DNA from: Pseudooceanicola spongiae
GTDB lineage: Bacteria > Pseudomonadota > Alphaproteobacteria > Rhodobacterales > Rhodobacteraceae
Assembly (NCBI RefSeq): GCF_014899185.1
Contig: NZ_CP045201.1
Location: 3,387,501 to 3,451,500, forward strand
DNA length: 64,000 bases
Direction of reading: 5' to 3'
The notes beneath the pieces are model-generated. The model was not told where the DNA came from, ran no database searches, and saw only the letters and a program-made list of their open reading frames with translations. Shown piece by piece: positions 63,319-64,000 of this stretch (positions are counted from its first letter, which is position 1; each line of letters starts with the position of its first letter). The position numbers and the translations under genes are program-made.

Positions 63319-64000
63319 ATGTTCGTAAAACTCGACACTGGCGTCGTGCGCCATTTCGACACGGCCCTTGCGGGCGAGGTGGACAGCATTGCGACCTCCA
63401 GCCGCGAGGTCTATCGCCGCCTTGCCGCGCTGAAGGGGGCTGCGTTTGCCCGCCGCGCGTTGTGGCAGGCGCTGACGGCTGACAAGTCCGATATCCGTCC
63501 GCTGATCGAAGGCAATCTGACGCGCAAGCGAATCCGCTTGCCAAAGGTGTTCGGCAATCCGGTGATCGGGGGCATTTACGGGGCCATCAAGCGGGTGCAG
63601 GCGCATCTGCTGCGCAGCTTGCTGCGGGCCGAGTTCGAGACGGTGCGGCAGGATCGCGTGGCGATTGTCTATAACGGTTCGAACTACCCCGAGTCGGTGC
63701 TGGCAGAGGTGACGGCGGGCCATCCGCGGGTTTTTGTCGAGGCGGGGTTCTTTCCCGGCACGCTGCAGATTGATCCCCGCGGCCTGAACGGTGCCAATTC
63801 GGTTCCGCGCGACGCGGCCTTCTACCTTGAGAGCGATCAGGATTTTGCGGCGGGTGGTCTGCCGGAGGCGGTGAACAACCGCCCCTCCAAGGGCAAGTTC
63901 GCGCCGGTCGACTTGCAGCCCGGGTTTGTGTTCGTGCCATTTCAGGTGCCCTCGGACATGCAGGTGACGCTGCATTCGCCGATGGTGCGCGATATGGAAC
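63319..64000 (+). CDS. Capsular polysaccharide synthesis (KpsS/LipB-like) protein, N-terminal part
   Basis: The frame begins at ATG 63319 with GGGGA upstream and leaves the window at 64000, so about 227 residues are visible. They include VAIVYNGSNYPESVLAEV, FVEAGFFPGTLQIDPRG and NSVPRD, which fit the capsule-export glycosyltransferase family (KpsS/LipB, PF05159-like). That family adds Kdo or acts in capsule assembly. The remainder lies outside the window, so the family call is moderate. Confidence 0.7.
   Translation, partial: MFVKLDTGVVRHFDTALAGEVDSIATSSREVYRRLAALKGAAFARRALWQALTADKSDIRPLIEGNLTRKRIRLPKVFGNPVIGGIYGAIKRVQAHLLRSLLRAEFETVRQDRVAIVYNGSNYPESVLAEVTAGHPRVFVEAGFFPGTLQIDPRGLNGANSVPRDAAFYLESDQDFAAGGLPEAVNNRPSKGKFAPVDLQPGFVFVPFQVPSDMQVTLHSPMVRDME

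Overview
The window reads as chromosomal DNA of a GC-rich alphaproteobacterium, most likely a member of the Rhodobacterales (Roseobacter/Rhodobacter group). The basis is the serC-serA operon with an alphaproteobacterial-type leader, a leuS-lptE-holA operon, DUF4170 and DUF2125 proteins, a DUF3576 lipoprotein, a DKSGHG-free small porin with an MKKILIASTALVMVAGAASA-type signal peptide, and a PuuE-UraD fusion. No rRNA, tRNA, CRISPR array, prophage or intact insertion sequence was seen. Nearly all genes are housekeeping or core metabolic, so this is mostly an ordinary core region with a few unusual details.

Layout. 0-6 kb: aldose epimerase fragment, serB, a D-lyxose isomerase-like gene, then serC and serA, so all three serine biosynthesis enzymes are present. 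5-8 kb: a small oxidase-like membrane protein, a PPP-type phosphatase and a thiolase. 8-12.7 kb: purine/ureide degradation (NCS2 permease, allA, allE, a PuuE-UraD fusion, and divergent uraH). 12.7-17 kb: OmpA lipoprotein, Ada-type regulator/methyltransferase, a Hint-domain protein, nth, and a PfkB/adenosine kinase. 17-23.4 kb: lpxK, a divergent WaaA-like transferase, DUF4170, a CysQ-like phosphatase, TldE/PmbA and DUF2125. 23.5-31 kb: SDR, short crotonase, flavoprotein, GST, then holA-lptE-leuS on the minus strand. 31-38.9 kb: glycosyltransferase, DUF3576 lipoprotein, porin, YggS, L,D-transpeptidase, ribA, an orphan response regulator and xthA. 38.9-46.9 kb: a membrane transporter-like protein, CnoX-like chaperedoxin, Lon-domain protein, Trm112-like protein, UbiH-type hydroxylase, amidase and aminotransferase. 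46.9-55.6 kb: ftsK, lolA, a lytic transglycosylase, AEC transporter, hspQ, a gamma-glutamyltransferase and an RsbW/STAS pair. 55.7-64 kb: thiolase, free-Met sulfoxide reductase, GFA protein, RluA-type synthase, PhzF, a kinase-like fusion protein, aldehyde dehydrogenase, 1-Cys peroxiredoxin and the start of a capsule-synthesis gene.

Functional links. SerA, SerC and SerB turn 3-phosphoglycerate into serine. UraH, UraD, PuuE, AllE and AllA cover urate breakdown from 5-hydroxyisourate to glyoxylate, except for the allantoate step and the urate oxidation step, which are not in the window. LpxK, the WaaA-like protein, LptE, LolA and the porin serve the outer membrane. Nth, XthA and Ada serve DNA repair. 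PrxVI-type peroxiredoxin, free-Met sulfoxide reductase and CnoX serve stress defence.

The best candidates for something undescribed are: (1) a protein at 59528-60556 that joins a kinase-like domain to the C-terminal subdomain of an acyl-adenylating (ANL) enzyme; (2) two intergenic clusters of four 11-bp helically phased repeats (around 40.9 and 58.5 kb); (3) a WaaA-like protein that appears to lack the catalytic glutamate motif; and (4) a dispersed triple-hairpin repeat family.
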